Assembly: GCA_026120035.1 (NCBI GenBank)
Contig: JALRME010000012.1
Location: 682,001 to 746,000, forward strand
Reading direction: 5' to 3'
Length of the DNA: 64,000 nt
Source: Coleophoma eucalyptorum
Taxonomy: Eukaryota; Ascomycota; Leotiomycetes; Helotiales; Dermateaceae
In this document: positions 1 through 8,909 of the stretch, one piece after another
Layout of the letters: the number at the start of each line of letters is the position of its first letter
Numbering within the stretch: the stretch's first letter is position 1
Translations under genes and position numbers: made by a program
Notes under the pieces: generated by a model
Databases searched by the model: none
What the model saw: only the letters and a program-made list of their open reading frames with translations
What the model was told of the DNA's origin: nothing

Positions 1-276
1 CAACTCGGCGAGTTTGCATACGATTACGTCGAGGTCCGCAGAGATTATCTTGCCTGGACACCGGCCAAGGATGAGCCCGAACAGACTGAGAGCCACGTCA
101 ATCCTGAGGATAGACACGGTATCCCACAACACAGCGATATGATTACTGGCCAGAACCCAGAGTCAAACGGCAATGCACACACTGGTATTCAAGGAGACCG
201 ACACGGTATTGCTGCTGAGGACCAGGAGAAGGAAAAGGAAGGCCTTGCAAATGGCAATGCTAGCACCGCTTCATGA
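1..276 (+). CDS. 3' end of an unidentified protein (partial)
   Basis: An open frame enters from the left edge in frame 1 and runs 91 codons to a TGA at 274-276. I do not recognise the family. The first 20 or so residues look folded, with several aromatic and charged residues (EFAYDYVEVRRDYLAW). The remainder is a hydrophilic, probably disordered tail rich in Glu, Asn, Gln and Gly. It contains a loose internal duplication, DRHGI at about residues 38 and 69, each preceded and followed by polar residues. No membrane segment or known domain is visible in the piece available. Codon use and the uninterrupted frame up to the boundary support real coding sequence. The start and any upstream exons lie outside the window, so function cannot be inferred. 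Confidence 0.7.
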   Translation, partial: QLGEFAYDYVEVRRDYLAWTPAKDEPEQTESHVNPEDRHGIPQHSDMITGQNPESNGNAHTGIQGDRHGIAAEDQEKEKEGLANGNASTAS

Positions 277-2081
277 AACCAAAAGTTGCTGCGCTATGTT
301 TGTCATATAAATTAGTGTTTCTGTTAGCCAGTCTTGGGATATATATTTGCGTGCGTGCGTGGGAAAATTTGGATGGATTTGAATCGCAAGGAGTTGGTGG
401 ATTTAATTTCTTTATAGCCCAGGAAACGGCCCTTAGAGGAAAAGCACCAATGAAGTACAATACGTCTTTATATTATATTTCTTATGCTTGGTAGCATGAT
501 ATGAGCACGAGCTAGACGATCTCCATGTCGTCGTTCCATCCGATTCCAGTATTCGTAATGTACATACCCTAACACTTGCCTATACTTTCGAAACCATTGT
601 AAGCTTGCCTTCCCATCGAAAAGCCAAGCCAAATGCCCCATCCGCAGAAGTAACTCGTTTAGCAGCGCTTAAAGCCCCAAAGCCCCAAACCCAAAGCCTA
701 AATGCATCATCCGCCCCTAATCATCAACCAACAATCCAACCCCGCCCTCGAATACCCACGACGTCAAGATAAAAGTGAAAGCATGACGTCTCACGCCTCC
801 CATGCCAAGCCACTCCCGTCCCCCCTTCCCCCACTCCAATCCGCCCCCGGCGAAGTTGCATGCAAAAGATAACAAAATGCTATGGGGGATGCTCAAATGC
901 CATAGGAGCAAAACATGCACTGGCCGGGGGGGGCTGACATCAACCCACATAAGCGCATGGTAGCATGGTACAAGGTTTTAAAAAGGCAGAATGGGGGGGA
1001 GGGGGGACCTTCTAGATGCTTACCTCGTACAAAAATAAAACAAGTACTGCTCCGAAAGTCCTGTCCCAAAATCGATTTTGGCTTCCTTTCCTTCGACTTT
1101 GGCCTGGTTTGCCCGCCCGCTCTTTGGGGACCCGCGGGGCTTGCTTATCAGTATCCCTGGAACCCGCCTCGCCCGGGCGAAGCGAGGCTACGGACTCATG
1201 CCCCGTATGCACGGGAATCATATATTGGGCGCTGGGTAAAGGAAGGGGGGTTTTTTCTTTCTCGACTCTGCTGAGGGGGGAAGACTTACAGGGTTGAAGC
1301 AGATCTTGCGATCTGCTCTTTTTTCTATGGTCTTTTGGGGAAATCCTCCGCGGGTGAGGCGTGCGATGGGAGAGGCACGTCATGGCCGGCGCCGGGCAGG
1401 AGGGTACGGCGGCGGTGGTGGGCTTATCTATGATGTATCGGTCTTTATCTTACTCTGCCATATCTTTTTTTTCTCCCCGATCGGGAGTGGGCTGGTTATA
1501 CAGTTCGCTCCCGCTGGATACGGCCCAGGACCTTGTTGTAGTGGATTGTCTAATGTTGTGGCATTGTAGGCATGGGGATTTGGCTCTTTGCTGGCTTTTT
1601 CCGGTGTGGGTTTCTTACATGGTGGTTTTTTTGCTGGGTGGAAAGGTTGGGGAAGAGACTCGGTGCGCTGTGTTATACCGACCCCCACTCTCCTGTTCTG
1701 TTTGGAGATTTTTTATAGGCCCTCTCTTTTCGCATTGGGATAGCTGGGTGAGTTTTTGGCTGCTATTGTTACATGATGATGATACTGGGTACTCATCCAC
1801 ATTTGGTGGCAGTTGCTGCTTATCAAGAGAAAGAGAACTTGGTGTCCTGTAGGCTTTTGGATTTCTACGCAGAGGAGCTACGTCCTTTCTGATATTCACT
1901 CCACGGTTACGATTGTTTAAGTTGCTTAATATCAGATAGGACTTGCCAGAGATAGCTACCTCATCGAGGTAAGTTTTTGAAGCACAACACATAGCAAGAT
2001 ATAGCCATATCCTAGGAACCTCACACTACACTACGTACCATGTTCCGCAGACAGCTTCTTAGTGCTAGGGCTAGGTTAGTG

Positions 2082-2114
2082 GGATTATTTTATGTATTTC
2101 ACATGAAATAATCC
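2082..2114. repeat. Short perfect inverted repeat
   Basis: Nine-base arms GGATTATTT and AAATAATCC flank a 15-base loop, giving a perfect hairpin or palindrome-like site in AT-rich intergenic DNA. No T-run follows closely. Function is unknown and chance occurrence is possible. Confidence 0.5.
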
Positions 2115-3100
2115 GCTATCTTTACCACTACTCTCGATGAGTGGCTCGTATGTTATGGGCGAAGGACTTGTTCTGGTAGAGGATTGGCAGACGGAAAATA
2201 ATGATTTGAAGTTGTTAGACTTGATTCTCGAAGGCTTGGGACGACCCAATGCCTCTTCAATTCATAGGAAAGCTAAAAAGGATACATACTAGACCTAGTT
2301 CAAGATCATCGCGAGGATTCTTCTTTGTCGACAAGTAAATATCTTCGCATATTTATTATACGTGCCACCCGATCGCTTAACTTTTTCTCGCCGAATAACA
2401 CCAGTTCAACGCTGTCTCTCTATGTTGCTTCGCCCTACATAACCCTTTAACCTCGCTGACAACGCCTATGATACCCGATAATCTGGTTGAGTCACAACAC
2501 CCCTCTTATTCGCGCCTTAATCTGAACTTGCTATATAAAGAAAACTTTGATTATAACAACACTACGAAAACATCATCTCCAAATACCACTTGAAACACTA
2601 TCAACTTTAACTCGTGTCAATTTCATTAAAATTATACGCCGTAAGCTTATATCAAGCCGTATCCTGAAAATTTCCAGCAAAAGAATAGCTGCTGAAAAGG
2701 GTGTCCTATCCATCGCCATGGTTACATACGCGCCAAGTCCACAAGGAAGCAGCTGTCAAAGGTTTCCCCGCCTACTGAAGAGTTGCCAAGTCAGCCAAGC
2801 CCGTCTTATCTCAAGTTCTGTGCGACGTCTCATCATGAACCGCCGCATGTCTTACGGTCACTACTTGTATGTACCAAAGTGGAAGTGAAAAGGAAAGAAG
2901 GGTCCATACTGCTGGGTGGATTGGCATGCTATTGCTCTCTTTTCTCGATGGAGTTTTCAATGGCGACTTTTGTGAGGTTTGGTAACAGAGATTCATTCGA
3001 GAGACGCCCTGGAAGTATCTTCAATACGCTTATACGTATCCGAGTATGAAATCACTACCATTTTAAATCTAAAACTTAGGTCGTAGTGGTCAGAAATTGT

Positions 3101-3112
3101 GGGGGGGGGGGG
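3101..3112. repeat. Homopolymer run of 12 G
   Basis: Twelve consecutive G on the + strand within AT-rich intergenic sequence. Similar runs recur elsewhere in the window: 8 G at 926, 10 G at 58739, and 14 C inside an intron at 41834. The length may be affected by sequencing error. Confidence 0.8.
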
Positions 3113-4136
3113 CGGTTGAGGGCCCAAGATGAGAGCTATTACAGCACGCGAATCATAACCACAAAGGATTTCTCTGGAGCAGGAAATATCAGTAGCTCTT
3201 ATTTTACTGCATGAAAAACGTCAACTCCGGCGTAATCCCCTTTTCCACACTGAGAAGCTTCTCGGGCAAGGAATATGTATAATAAGCAAACTGTGGAATT
3301 GAGAATACAGTACCAGCGGGAAACTACATGATGTTTCATCATGAGCTCGACAGAATGAGAGATATATCAATAAGCAACCCTCATTTACTTTAGGGTTCGG
3401 CCCAGGAGAGTATGACAACGAAAATACAACTCTCTCACTACTAAGTACTATCGAGGGAAGCGTAGCAAGCACAGTACTAACCATAAAGCTAACATGCAAG
3501 TTTGTAGCCTGTAGGAATACTCCATGTATTTGCTCTTGTTAAGACCCAAAGAAAAGTATTCCGTGTAAGTTCATAGGCTTCTTAACTCGACTTTATAGCA
3601 AGTGTAGGCCTTGCTGCTAGACTCCTGAGAACGTAGAGTAAGAAGCGTTTTAGCTTCACTAAGAAGAAACCATCAAGTACTAATGGTTTTCCGTACGAGA
3701 CTGGAAATATATGTAGGGATAGGTGAGCTTCAGTTTCAACCAGAGTCTGTCGCGCAACGATGCAGTCTCATGAATATCAGTATATTAGGCGTGGTATATT
3801 AATTTCAGCTTCATGCCACAATAACGTGCGGGACAGTATTGGTAGCAGAATAAAAGCTTCCGCTCGTCGCAATTCTAGATCAAGGGCTATATTGACTCGA
3901 CCAAGCAATTTAAATCAAAGAAAGGCTTTCATAGCCAGTCTATAGTCAAAGGGCAGCGGGGCGATTAAGCGACCAACGGAGTGAAGATTTGAAGAAAAAG
4001 TTTTCCAGCACCACTCGCTAAAAGCAAACAAGCACCGTGCAAAGTAGCTAGGCTACTATGTTCAGGCAAAACGAAAAAGAATCACACAGACCCAAAGCTT
4101 TCCTACCCAAAAAGATATGCCAGAGAAAAATTCTGC

Positions 4137-4141
4137 AAAAA
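4137..4141 (-). terminator. Candidate RNA polymerase III terminator of the tRNA
   Basis: Five consecutive A on the + strand read as TTTTT on the tRNA strand. It is the first run of four or more T downstream of the tRNA 3' end, about 42 nt away. That is farther than the usual 10-20 nt, so the primary transcript would carry a longer trailer containing the hairpin at 4150-4170. Confidence 0.45.
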
Positions 4142-4149
4142 GGGAGACC

Positions 4150-4170
4150 CTCTCAATCTAGGATTGAGAG
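4150..4170. repeat. Hairpin in the tRNA 3' trailer
   Basis: Nine-base arms CTCTCAATC and GATTGAGAG with a 3-base loop form a very tight stem-loop. It lies 12 nt past the mature 3' end of the tRNA and before the candidate T5 terminator, so it would be in the trailer removed by processing. A processing role is speculative. Confidence 0.6.
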
Positions 4171-4182
4171 ACTCGGGGATTG

Positions 4183-4284
4183 AGCCCGAGGCGAGGCTCG
4201 AACTCGCGACCTTGAGGTGTTCTTTGAATAGCCTGGTGTAGACCGCTTAAGAGCCACACGCTCTACCGATTGAGCTACCCGGGC
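4183..4284 (-). tRNA. tRNA-Lys(CTT) with a 29-nt intron
   Basis: Read on the minus strand, a full cloverleaf can be drawn. The acceptor stem GCCCGGG (4284-4278) pairs with CTCGGGC with one G-U pair. The D arm is GCTC/GAGC. The anticodon loop is CTCTTAA with anticodon CTT, decoding AAG. The T arm is GCGAG-TTCGAGC-CTCGC, with a good B box. The 3' half resumes after an intron at 4219-4247, placed one base 3' of the anticodon, which is the canonical position for nuclear tRNA introns. The anticodon stem TGTGG/CCTCA has one T-T mismatch, and the discriminator base reads U, so a slightly degenerate copy or pseudogene cannot be excluded. A T5 run lies downstream. Confidence 0.8.
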
Positions 4285-4674
4285 GAGTTACTGGGTATTT
4301 GTTGAAGTACAACTGCATATTTGGGTATATTAAGCAACAATGGCTAGTCTGCAAAGATTAAAGGACATATGCATTTCTTTCTTTGATTCGTTTAGCTAAT
4401 TCTATTGCTGTAGTTCTATTTTTACCATCTCGACCTGGCGGAAGCACAGACGAGGCATTTGCAAAATATGGGCCGTTAAGAGGTGGCAGATATGCTTCTT
4501 TCGAAGCGACGCTGGTCCCACCCTTGAGGCATTTGCAAGCTAAGTTGCTCCCAGCAAAATTTCCAGGCATTGCAAAGCCTGTTTGCCATCTTTTCCCTTA
4601 GCGTCCCATTTTGGGACTCCATCGACTTCGAATCTTGTTCCAGAGAGTTCAAATATTCCTGTCCATCATGTTTC
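4285..4674. other. Spacer between the tRNA and the THOC5 stop codon
   Basis: 390 bases containing the tRNA 5' flank and the probable 3' UTR of the minus-strand THOC5 gene. A 71-residue frame on each strand overlaps here but shows no domain and is taken as chance. Confidence 0.5.
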
Positions 4675-5409
4675 TCAAACCACTTTCTCAAAAGTCTTCT
4701 GAATAGGTTTTGCGGCCTAGAGATTTAGTCAGTATATTGTCCCACACCCTCATAGACAAGGCTTGACATACGTCAATGAACTTCTCCAAATCCTTATCTA
4801 AGTTCGCCAGATCATCCTTGCGTTTCTTGTTATCCGCAATAAGACCTTGCTTTTTCTTCAGTAAGCCCTGTCTCTGCTCTTCCAAAGCTAGTCGCTCCGC
4901 ATGCTCGTGATCAATCCGTGCTATCATCAAGGCGTTCTCGTCTGCATCGGCGTGTTCTGGGTGCTCGGCAAGAAATTCCTCCACGGAGATAAGTGGCAAT
5001 TGACGGTATTTATGACTGTCAGAATCTGAGTTAGTACCTTTGTGAATTGGTGGACGTATGTAGTAACACACTCATAAGATTCACAAGCTGCAATCTCTCC
5101 CTGCAAATGCCTCTGCTCGTAATATAGATTCTGCAATTGGAGGTGAAGCTTGTCTACTTCTTGGCGCGCCTCTGCAGTAACTGCCTTTGTCTCCCGAGCT
5201 CCAACATGCGCGTCACGATGTAAACCTCGGAGTTGGGCTAGGTAGCTGACGAGTTGCTTCTGCTGCTTCGAAATCTGGAGTTGTAATTCTTCGGAAAGAG
5301 GTGCGCTTGATGAAAGGTCTAAGAGTGACAGCGCTTGGTCGCGTGTCTGATTCGAGATTGCGAGTGCCCTCTTGAGGGCTGGGTCCGTAACAACCTCGTC
5401 GACTACCAT
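4675..5409 (-). CDS. THO complex subunit 5 (THOC5-like), 207 aa
   Basis: THOC5 belongs to the nuclear THO/TREX complex, which couples transcription to mRNP assembly and export. The model has three exons, 5072-5409, 4772-5015 and 4675-4716. The first intron is GTGTGT...ACAG. The second is GTATGT...CTAG with a CTGAC branch site. Splicing restores the family signature across the first junction (LQLQNLYYEQRHLQGEI, then PLISVEEFLAEHPEH) and the conserved C-terminal AAKPIQKTFEK across the second. Almost the whole protein is predicted coiled coil rich in Glu, Lys, Gln and Leu, as expected for a subunit that dimerises with THOC7. At 207 residues it covers only the conserved N-terminal part of animal THOC5 (about 680 aa), which I take as normal for fungi. 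It is head-to-head with the DUF3074 gene. Confidence 0.88.
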
Positions 5410-5677
5410 GATCGCAGATGATGTCTTTCTTTCTGACTTTAGAACTGTGTATCTCTGTAAACGTTAGATGCGGAATCAAAGCGTGGAGTCGGACAGGAAT
5501 AATATGAGGCCGGCGCTAAGCAAGGGTAGCTAGACTAGGAGTCGTATCTCTGACGGTAAGTCTGAGCGCGTGTAAACAATATCGGTGCGATGTCATTCAT
5601 TCATATCTGTCATTAACGCTGGCTTTTGCTTTTGTCTTTTGATATTTTTTGCACTTTTGTAGTTTCTAGTCTCAAAA
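5410..5677. promoter_or_regulatory. Bidirectional promoter region, THOC5 / DUF3074 gene
   Basis: Only 268 bp separate the two divergent start codons, so both 5' UTRs and promoters must share this segment. A T-rich stretch (5622-5665) lies just before the + strand ATG. I see no factor site I can name. Confidence 0.5.
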
Positions 5678-6715
5678 ATGGCTCTACAACTTGGTCCATT
5701 AGTCCGCTTGGAAGGGCTTTCCATTTCACAGTTACCTCTGGGAGGTAAAGGCGTTGAGCCAAGCAATCGAGCTTCCAACGAGAAGTTCAGCGACGGATCT
5801 GGTTCTGTTGCTGCACCAAATCTAACAACTTTTGTGACCGATATCCTGGTCGAGTCAATCCCTTTCATCGACGGTGTAGCCCCGAAAGCTGGAGGGCCTC
5901 CGACGTGGAAGACGAAAGGATCGCCAAAGAAGTATCCAAGTTCAGATGCGCCGGTTCACTTATTTGAAAAGGTAGTGGCAGGGAAGGATCTAGGCCAGAT
6001 TGAGGGAATGAGCAATCTCCATGCGGATAGGAAGGATGAGACATGGTTCTGTCGACGAAGTTGCCATGAAAATAAAGCGGAGAAAGGCACAGCGGATTGG
6101 GAGGAGTTCACACACAGTTTCAAAGAGCATCATGCGGAGACGGAGGATGCTTTCACACCAACTGTCATTGGAGCTAGAGAAGCCATCAAATGGGATACCA
6201 GTGGTATCGAGGTTGAAGCGCATGGTGCACGATGGGCCAACATTACGCTGGTTGTGGAAGAGATGAAGCACAAGATCGACCCTAAGCCGTTGAAAAACAG
6301 AACTTTCCCTGTTTTACAGCTTGCCGCAGAGTTGGTAGGAGCAAAAGAGTTCTTTGTAATATCAATACCCCTAACGGACTTCGAAAAGAGTCCTTACGCT
6401 GAGTTTGCCCGCGATAAAAGCCTGGTGGTCGCTGCTTATGCCTCCGTCGAGCGTATCAGGGAGCTGCCCAGTAGTGGTGAGATCGAATGGATCATGGCAA
6501 CAGCCTCTGACGCCAAAGGGGTACTCCCTCAATGGATGCAAAATATGGCAGTACCGGGTGCTATAGCCAAGGATGTGGAGATGTTCCTGTCCTGGATTCC
6601 AACGCGAAGAAGTGGCCAGCCTGAGACTGCCCAAAGTGCCAATCCGGCAGACAAGCCTGTCGCAACGGAGGGAGACTCGTCAAACAAGGACGTCTCAGCA
6701 ATTCCAGCACAGTGA
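5678..6715 (+). CDS. DUF3074 (START-like fold) protein, 345 aa
   Basis: Intronless gene. The central part, about residues 110-310, matches what I know of the fungal DUF3074 family, a START/SRPBCC-like lipid-binding fold. It has the WFCRRSCHENKAEKGTADWEEF segment near residue 120, a following stretch that resembles ligand-pocket strands, and the amphipathic C-terminal helix region LPQWMQNMAVPGAIAKDVEMFLSW expected of START-like domains. The N-terminal 100 residues are polar with a Pro/Lys-rich linker. The last 40 residues are a disordered Ser/Ala/Pro tail. No signal peptide or membrane segment is seen. The ligand and role are unknown, and lipid binding is inference from fold class. The start is the first ATG after a T-rich leader. 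It shares a 268-bp promoter region with THOC5 and its stop lies 101 bp from the convergent ADE8 stop. Confidence 0.8.
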   Translation: MALQLGPLVRLEGLSISQLPLGGKGVEPSNRASNEKFSDGSGSVAAPNLTTFVTDILVESIPFIDGVAPKAGGPPTWKTKGSPKKYPSSDAPVHLFEKVVAGKDLGQIEGMSNLHADRKDETWFCRRSCHENKAEKGTADWEEFTHSFKEHHAETEDAFTPTVIGAREAIKWDTSGIEVEAHGARWANITLVVEEMKHKIDPKPLKNRTFPVLQLAAELVGAKEFFVISIPLTDFEKSPYAEFARDKSLVVAAYASVERIRELPSSGEIEWIMATASDAKGVLPQWMQNMAVPGAIAKDVEMFLSWIPTRRSGQPETAQSANPADKPVATEGDSSNKDVSAIPAQ

Positions 6716-6816
6716 GGTACGCGCAAGGCTTTCCTCAGATATCCGTTGCAATTTATTGGCGTTGTATGACCATGCATGATGGTACGAAACGGATGCTGCC
6801 ATAAGCATATCCTGAT

Positions 6817-7503
6817 TTAAGCCGTGCTCTTTTTCCTCTCTTGCCAAAGGTTAGAAATAGCCAATGCCGTGCCCTCCACAATAATGGAATGCTCGACCTC
6901 ATGCATCCGTGTTTCCAGCTCATCCAGCGTCTCTCCACTTTTGCACTGGATCTCCCTCACCACGATAGGCTGACCGCGATCAACCTCTGATATAACAAAG
7001 TGCACCATAACACCTGTGACACCACCTTCGAGCTTGCCTGCCTGGAAGTCATCATAGGCTCTCTTGATAGCAGAAATACCGTCATATTTCCCTGGAAGAG
7101 CGGGATGCAGATTAATGACAGGAACATGTCGAGCACTCAGAGGATCCAAGAAAGTTGGAGCAAGGACATGCATAAACCCTGCGCAGACAACTAGGTCGCA
7201 ACCCGTCTTCAATACAATGTCTGCCAAATCCGCATCGTAGGCCTCGCGAGCCTTCTGCTTGACCACCGGATCCGTCTCGCCAGACTTCATGTATTTCCCG
7301 GCAATCAGGTTGTGGTATGTTGTTGGAATGGCTGCTTTCTCGGCGCGTGTGAGGCCATATGCATTTTTCTTATTGGAGATAACGTTCACGATTTGTACAT
7401 TGGGTAGTAATTTTGTCGTCGTCGCATCAATAAGAGCTTGCAAGTTTGATCCATTGCCTGAGATCAGGACAGTGATCTTTGTAGGGGGGAAATCGTGGGA
7501 CAT
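6817..7503 (-). CDS. ADE8: Phosphoribosylglycinamide formyltransferase, 228 aa
   Basis: Catalyses transfer of formyl from 10-formyl-THF to GAR, the third step of de novo purine synthesis, in the cytosol. Single exon. The N-terminal SGNGSNLQALIDA (residues 15-27) is the phosphate-binding loop. The formyltransferase active site shows Asn131 and His133 in INLHPALPGKYDG, with Asp175 in the VHFVISEVDRG motif, the expected Asn-His-Asp set. Length is typical of the monofunctional fungal enzyme (about 210-230 aa). The start ATG sits directly before the conserved first beta strand (KITVLISG), so no N-terminal extension is likely. It is divergent from RIB4 with 285 bp between start codons. Confidence 0.96.
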   Translation of the reverse strand: MSHDFPPTKITVLISGNGSNLQALIDATTTKLLPNVQIVNVISNKKNAYGLTRAEKAAIPTTYHNLIAGKYMKSGETDPVVKQKAREAYDADLADIVLKTGCDLVVCAGFMHVLAPTFLDPLSARHVPVINLHPALPGKYDGISAIKRAYDDFQAGKLEGGVTGVMVHFVISEVDRGQPIVVREIQCKSGETLDELETRMHEVEHSIIVEGTALAISNLWQERKKSTA

Positions 7504-7788
7504 AATTGCAGAAATATGATATTATACTGCTTAGAAATCGAGTAAAGAGTGGTGTTGTAAATTGAAATTTTTAAAATGCTTGGTTTATTTCTCGAGAATC
7601 CGTGAGCTGGATAGGGCACTGAGGGGTTCGAAAGAAATCTTTGAATTGCTCTCCTGGCAGGAAGAATGATGATCCGCTGCACTAGTGCCGGGAATCGTGG
7701 ACGACCCCGCGAGCTCCACAGCTTGTAAGCACATAGCACCACAAGAACAGGACAGAGCTACATATATACACCAAGCAAGACAGAAAGA
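7504..7788. promoter_or_regulatory. Bidirectional promoter region, ADE8 / RIB4
   Basis: 285 bp between divergent start codons. A TATA-like CATATATACA lies at 7761-7770, about 20 bp before the RIB4 ATG. A Bas1-type TGACTC site, known from yeast ADE promoters, is not present on either strand. Confidence 0.5.
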
Positions 7789-8547
<759 letters not shown>

Positions 8548-8909
8548 TTGAGTACCTATCATGTATTCTCTACTAGGTTTCATTTTCATCAAAATATCAC
8601 TAGATGATGGTACGGTTCTGGCACTGTATGGTGTTCAGTTTACAGGATACTCTGGAGTTCAAGACCACAAAAGGACGGGAATGCGAAGGTGATGAGACGA
8701 GATGTAGTTTCCGGAAATTAAATTAGGTACTCGTATTCTACTATACAAACACGATAGTTCTGTACGTTTCTTTGTATCAAAGATGCAACAAATCCCTTTC
8801 CCCATCCAACTTCATCTTAAAACGCCGAATTTGCAATGCATCGTATAAACAGACCATGACCTACTTTGTATTTTCACCACTACAACCTCCCATTCCCCCA
8901 TTTGTAGGA
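8548..8909. other. Convergent 3' spacer
   Basis: 362 bases between the RIB4 stop (+) and the stop of the large minus-strand gene. It holds only the two 3' UTRs. No conserved element seen. Confidence 0.6.

Larger units (their letters stand above)
277..4136. other. Long intergenic region with no supported gene
   Basis: This stretch of about 3.9 kb separates the left-edge gene from the tRNA. Open frames here reach only about 160 codons, have no recognisable domains, and start in unlikely contexts. The first 1.6 kb is mixed and contains several G runs (8 G at 926-933, two G-rich blocks near 990-1005). From about 1860 onward it becomes AT-rich with frequent stops in all frames, as expected for plain intergenic DNA or a badly decayed repeat. 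I see no terminal inverted repeats, no LTR-like ends and no transposase or reverse-transcriptase motif. Confidence 0.6.

Noticed and set aside
1361..1852. 163-codon + frame in the left intergenic region
   Set aside because: No domain, overlaps other frames of similar length on both strands, and sits in G-run-rich DNA.
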